A stretch of 14,844 nt of DNA from JAIQFL01 sp035295745 (GTDB lineage: Bacteria; Acidobacteriota; Terriglobia; Bryobacterales; Bryobacteraceae). Numbering within the stretch: the stretch's first letter is position 1; each line of letters starts with the position of its first letter. The DNA is taken from the NCBI GenBank assembly GCA_035295745.1, contig DATGIL010000086.1, positions 1 through 14,844 on the forward strand, read 5' to 3'. Below are positions 11,431 through 14,844 of the stretch, one piece after another. A program made the position numbers and the translations under genes. The notes beneath the pieces were generated by a model, which was not told the DNA's origin, did not search any database, and saw only the letters and a program-made list of their open reading frames with translations.

Positions 11431-14400
11431 GGGGTGCTCGATTCCGCTGCGGTCGCGGGCAGGCCGGATTCGAGAGGAATCCGGATCTCGATGCGGGTGC
11501 CGTCGCCGGGCTTTGGCAAGATCGAAAACGTCCCACCCAGGTGCCGTACCCGTTCCTCCATGCTGATCAAGCCGAGACCCTTCCCTTTCGTACGGTCCAG
11601 GTCAAATCCCCGCCCGTCATCGCGAATGGCGACATGCAAAGCAGCGTCACGGCCGGAGATCGATACCGTGGCGCGCGTAGCTCCAGCATGCTTGACGACG
11701 TTCCCGAGAGCTTCCTGGACCACGCGATACACGCACAGCGCCACCCCGCTGGGGATTGTCTCGGGCAGTGTTCGCGCCCTGAACCGCACCGTGAATTGCC
11801 GCAAATTGGAAAGCTCTTCGCAGTACGCGCGCAGGGCGTCCGCGAGTCCGAGATGCGTCAATGCGAAGGGGTGCAGGTTGTGAGCAGTGCGGCGCAGATC
11901 TTCCGAGACCGTCTCCATCTGCTTCTGTAAGCCCGCCAGTCTGCGTTGTAGCTCTTCCGGCGAGATTCCCTGGTCCCGATGCAACACCTCCATTTGCATC
12001 GCCACCGCCGCCAGGTTCTGGCTGATGTCATCATGCAGTTCCTGCGAGATGCGCCGCCGTTCCTCCTCCTGGCCCTCCACCAGCCCGGCTGTCAATGCCC
12101 GCAATTCCCCCTGGCTCTGCCGCAGGATCTTGCTTTGTTGCAGTGCCTCCTCAGCCAGCCTCGCCTCGGTGACATCCACGCCGACCCAGACCAGGTGCCT
12201 GGTCGCGTCCTGAGCTTCTGTAACCATCGTCGTGGACCACGAGATCAAATGCCGCTCGCCGCTTCGGTCCATCCAGTGATTCTCGTGTTCCTGCGCAGCG
12301 GAACTCTCGGCGAGATCCTGGTACACCTGTTTGACGGCCCCGATTTCCTCGTGTGGCACGAGCACGTCCCAAACGCGTCTTCCTACTACTTCTTCTAAGG
12401 AGTACTCGCTGAGCCGGCGGCAGGCGAGGTTGAAGCGTGCGATGCGCCCTTCCAGGTCAGTGACCATCACCAGGGCCGCCGCCGACTCCAGCACCGCCGC
12501 CGTAAAAGTCTGCTCCCGCTGCAATTCCAGATGGATTCGCTTGGCTTCATCAATATCGAAAAATGTCACGACCGCGCCGTCGATCCGATTGTCCATTGTG
12601 CGGTACGGCCGGATCCGCATGGAATACCAGCGGCCTTCCAAGTCCTGCACTTCCCGCGCGCGCACGTTCATGGTATCGACAACTTCCGCCATCAGGCTCG
12701 TCAGGTCCGGCACATCAATGTTCGGCCGCACATGACCGATGGGACGCCCCACGTCCCCAGGCAGCAAATTCAGTAGCTTTTCGGCCTGCGGTGTGAAACG
12801 CCGGATTCTCCAGTCGCCGCCTAACATCAGCATCGGAATGTTCACGCTGCTCAGCAGGTTGGTGAGATCGTCGTTGAGCTGCCCTAGTTCTGAGTTACGA
12901 TTCTGCAGCTGCTCGTTGACGGTCACCAGTTCTTCATTCGTCGACTGCAATTCCTCTTTGGCGGTCTCCAGTTCTTCGTTGGTCGATTGCAGTTCCTCGT
13001 TGCTGGAAAGGGCTTCCTCGTTGGCGGACTTCAGCTCCTCGTTGACCGCTTCTTGCTCCTGGATGATCGACTGGAGGTTCTCTCTGGTGGTCTGCAATTC
13101 TACCCGCAGTTGGGCGTCCTCCGGCACGCGCCTTCCGCCAGCCCGCGTCCGGCCTGTGGTCTCCGGACCGGCCGGTTCGTGCACCGGCGTTTCCCGGAAC
13201 AAAACCAGAAAGAAACGCTCGCTCAAATCGCCATGGATCGGAATCACCTCCAGGCATACATCCCAGAGACGGCCCTCGCGATGGACCCGGATCCCTTCCT
13301 TGCGAACCGTAATCTCCAGTTTCTTTGCTCGATGAATCGCCGAGCGCAGTTCCGCCGCGAATTCCGGTCGAACCATCCGGAGCAGGCCGAGGCTCGCTTC
13401 GCCCGGCGGCGGCGAAAGGTACGGGCTGGTTTGCCCGCGGAAGTGGAGAATCTGCAAATTCTCATTGATGATGAGTCCTGCCGGCGCGTATTGGCTCAGG
13501 ACAATTCGGTCCGCTTCCCGTTGCACATCGAACCGCGCCTGCGTCGCCGCTTTCACGGCGCCCGCTTCCACCGTTTTCTCGTACCCCGCAGCGATCGACA
13601 ATCCAGAAGCGCGGCCGGGTTCCCCAGGCCTCTTCGCGCAGATCTTGTGCTCGCGATCGATCACCGTGAACAAGTCTGTGAAGCTGCTGATCGATTCCGA
13701 CTTTCCCAGCATCAGGAATCCGCCAGGCTTCAGAGCGTAATGGAAGATCGCCAGGACTTTCTTGTGCAGGACCGGCCCCATGTAGATGAGCACGTTTCGG
13801 CAACTGATGAGGTCCAGCCGCGAGAACGGAGGGTCCTGGACCAGGTCCTGCCGCGCGAAGACGCATCTCTCCCGTATCGGCTTGGCGATCTGCAAACCTC
13901 CGTCCACTTTCACGAAGAATCGCCGCAGGCGCTCCGCCGAGACTTGGCTGAGACTGCTTTCACTGTACACACCGGCACGCGCCTTATCGATGGACAACTC
14001 GCTGATATCCGTGCCGAAGACCTGGATCGGAACGCTGCTCACGCCATCACCCAGACGCTCCAGCAGGATGATGGCGATGGAGTACGTCTCTTCCCCGGTG
14101 GAACAGCCCGGGACCCAAACGCGAATCGACTCGCCCGGCCTCTTGCTGTCAAGAATCTTCGGCAAGATCTGTTCCGCCAGCGCCTGAAAGGCTTCCGGCT
14201 CCCGGAAGAAACCCGTCACGTGAATGAGGATATCCTCGCATAAGGCCGCTGGCTCGGCAGGATTGTCGTGTAGGAATTGCAGGTAGTGCTGTAAACTCTC
14301 CACTTTGTGCAACATCATCCGGCGGGCGATCCGCCGCTGGATGGTGCTGTACTTGTAATAAGTGAAATTTACTCCCGTCGCCCTCTGCAGAACCCTGAAG

Positions 14401-14844
14401 ATCTTCTGCAGTTCGTCGTCACTCTCGTCAGCCTGCGCCAGTGGCTCGATTCCCAGATACGGATGCCCGCCGATGCGCGCCAGTTCGCTCGCGATGCCCT
14501 CCGGCGGCAGGACGAAATCCACGTATCCCGCGGCGATGGCGCTACCCGGCATGCCGTCGTATTTCGCGCTCTTGGTGTCCTGGGCGAATGTGATGCCACC
14601 CTCGGTTTTGATGGCCTTCAGTCCCATGGTTCCGTCTGAGGCCGTTCCGGAGAGAATCACCCCAATCGCCCGCTTGCCCCGGTCTTCGGCCAGCGAGCGA
14701 AGAAAGTAGTCGATCGGCAGGTGCTTCGCCCCCGGCTCCCCCCGAGCCATCAGGTGGAGTGTCCCGTCTCTGATGCCCATCATCTTGTTGGGGGGAATGA
14801 CGTAGACGTGGTTTGGTTCCACCGTCATGCCCTCTTCCACCTCC
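11427..14844 (-). CDS. CheB-CheR-PAS-PAS hybrid histidine kinase (5' end outside window)
   Basis: At least 1138 residues; numbering is from the GTG codon at 14838-14840, which is internal. Domains in order: the C-terminal part of a CheB methylesterase (1-130, with VIPPNKMM and the catalytic-Asp loop LSGTASDGTMGLKAI); a CheR methyltransferase (about 140-405, SAM motif WVPGCSTGEETYSIA and CRNVLIYM); a PAS-like segment (about 440-550); a Glu/Asn-rich coiled coil (575-665); a PAS_10-type domain (667-770); a second PAS (about 778-895); and a HisKA_3/HATPase module with phospho-acceptor H936 in ISQELHDDISQ, N box QEALGNVVKHA, G boxes DDGRGFD and GKGLGLISMEE. The frame stays open to the window edge and the CheB active-site Ser and His lie beyond it. 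No membrane helix is seen, so the visible part is cytoplasmic. It is coupled to the response regulator downstream. Confidence 0.92.
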   Translation of the reverse strand, partial: EVEEGMTVEPNHVYVIPPNKMMGIRDGTLHLMARGEPGAKHLPIDYFLRSLAEDRGKRAIGVILSGTASDGTMGLKAIKTEGGITFAQDTKSAKYDGMPGSAIAAGYVDFVLPPEGIASELARIGGHPYLGIEPLAQADESDDELQKIFRVLQRATGVNFTYYKYSTIQRRIARRMMLHKVESLQHYLQFLHDNPAEPAALCEDILIHVTGFFREPEAFQALAEQILPKILDSKRPGESIRVWVPGCSTGEETYSIAIILLERLGDGVSSVPIQVFGTDISELSIDKARAGVYSESSLSQVSAERLRRFFVKVDGGLQIAKPIRERCVFARQDLVQDPPFSRLDLISCRNVLIYMGPVLHKKVLAIFHYALKPGGFLMLGKSESISSFTDLFTVIDREHKICAKRPGEPGRASGLSIAAGYEKTVEAGAVKAATQARFDVQREADRIVLSQYAPAGLIINENLQILHFRGQTSPYLSPPPGEASLGLLRMVRPEFAAELRSAIHRAKKLEITVRKEGIRVHREGRLWDVCLEVIPIHGDLSERFFLVLFRETPVHEPAGPETTGRTRAGGRRVPEDAQLRVELQTTRENLQSIIQEQEAVNEELKSANEEALSSNEELQSTNEELETAKEELQSTNEELVTVNEQLQNRNSELGQLNDDLTNLLSSVNIPMLMLGGDWRIRRFTPQAEKLLNLLPGDVGRPIGHVRPNIDVPDLTSLMAEVVDTMNVRAREVQDLEGRWYSMRIRPYRTMDNRIDGAVVTFFDIDEAKRIHLELQREQTFTAAVLESAAALVMVTDLEGRIARFNLACRRLSEYSLEEVVGRRVWDVLVPHEEIGAVKQVYQDLAESSAAQEHENHWMDRSGERHLISWSTTMVTEAQDATRHLVWVGVDVTEARLAEEALQQSKILRQSQGELRALTAGLVEGQEEERRRISQELHDDISQNLAAVAMQMEVLHRDQGISPEELQRRLAGLQKQMETVSEDLRRTAHNLHPFALTHLGLADALRAYCEELSNLRQFTVRFRARTLPETIPSGVALCVYRVVQEALGNVVKHAGATRATVSISGRDAALHVAIRDDGRGFDLDRTKGKGLGLISMEERVRHLGGTFSILPKPGDGTRIEIRIPLESGLPATAAESSTP

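Noticed and set aside
14838..14840. GTG as the true start of the CheB-CheR kinase
   Set aside because: It falls in the middle of a CheB domain and the frame stays open to the edge, so the real start lies outside the window.

Overview
The window is bacterial chromosomal DNA that is GC-rich (by eye about 60%, not computed). The coding style suggests a soil-type Gram-negative bacterium, and Acidobacteriota (Solibacter/Bryobacter-like) is my best guess. Reasons are the many exported and periplasmic proteins, an M16 peptidase pair, a Ysc84/SYLF protein beside an OmpA-type protein with a long helical stalk, and a CheB-CheR-PAS-histidine kinase fusion. The lineage is an inference from gene content, not a match. 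I see no rRNA, tRNA, CRISPR array, transposase or phage gene.

Layout. Positions 1-168 hold a degenerate 14-21 bp minisatellite that may continue past the left edge. A 53-residue DUF1328 membrane protein (237-398) follows, then two intrinsic terminators. Next is a tight, overlapping + strand trio: a DsbA/thioredoxin-fold oxidoreductase (593-1192), a MauE/DoxX-type redox membrane protein (1173-1637) and a class I SAM methyltransferase (1634-2374). Convergent to it is a two-gene operon for a split M16 metallopeptidase. The distal gene product (2387-3853) carries only the substrate-binding Arg/Tyr pair, and the proximal one (3864-5270) carries only the zinc site. A ~310 bp divergent intergenic region with a 20-bp-spaced direct repeat separates this from a SYLF lipid-binding protein (5580-6254) and an OmpA-type peptidoglycan-binding protein with an 18-residue helical repeat (6287-8146). 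A slipin (8228-9049) and a 47-residue single-pass membrane protein (9090-9233) follow.

The section 9234-10789 is looser and looks accessory. It has an orphan - strand gene (9363-9710), a region with palindromes, a small CxC/CxC zinc-ribbon-like protein (9984-10238), three tandem ~100 bp repeats that each encode two perfect stem-loops (10232-10516), and a short Trp-rich protein whose 5' end merges with the third repeat. The right third is a - strand two-component system: a large CheB-CheR-PAS-PAS-histidine kinase, cut by the window edge, overlapping by ATGA a NarL/FixJ-type response regulator.

The main themes are cell-envelope biology (disulfide formation, periplasmic proteolysis, peptidoglycan anchoring, membrane microdomains) and signalling. 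The least explained element is the ~100 bp double-hairpin repeat array. It supplies the stop codon of the gene before it and a possible start codon of the gene after it.
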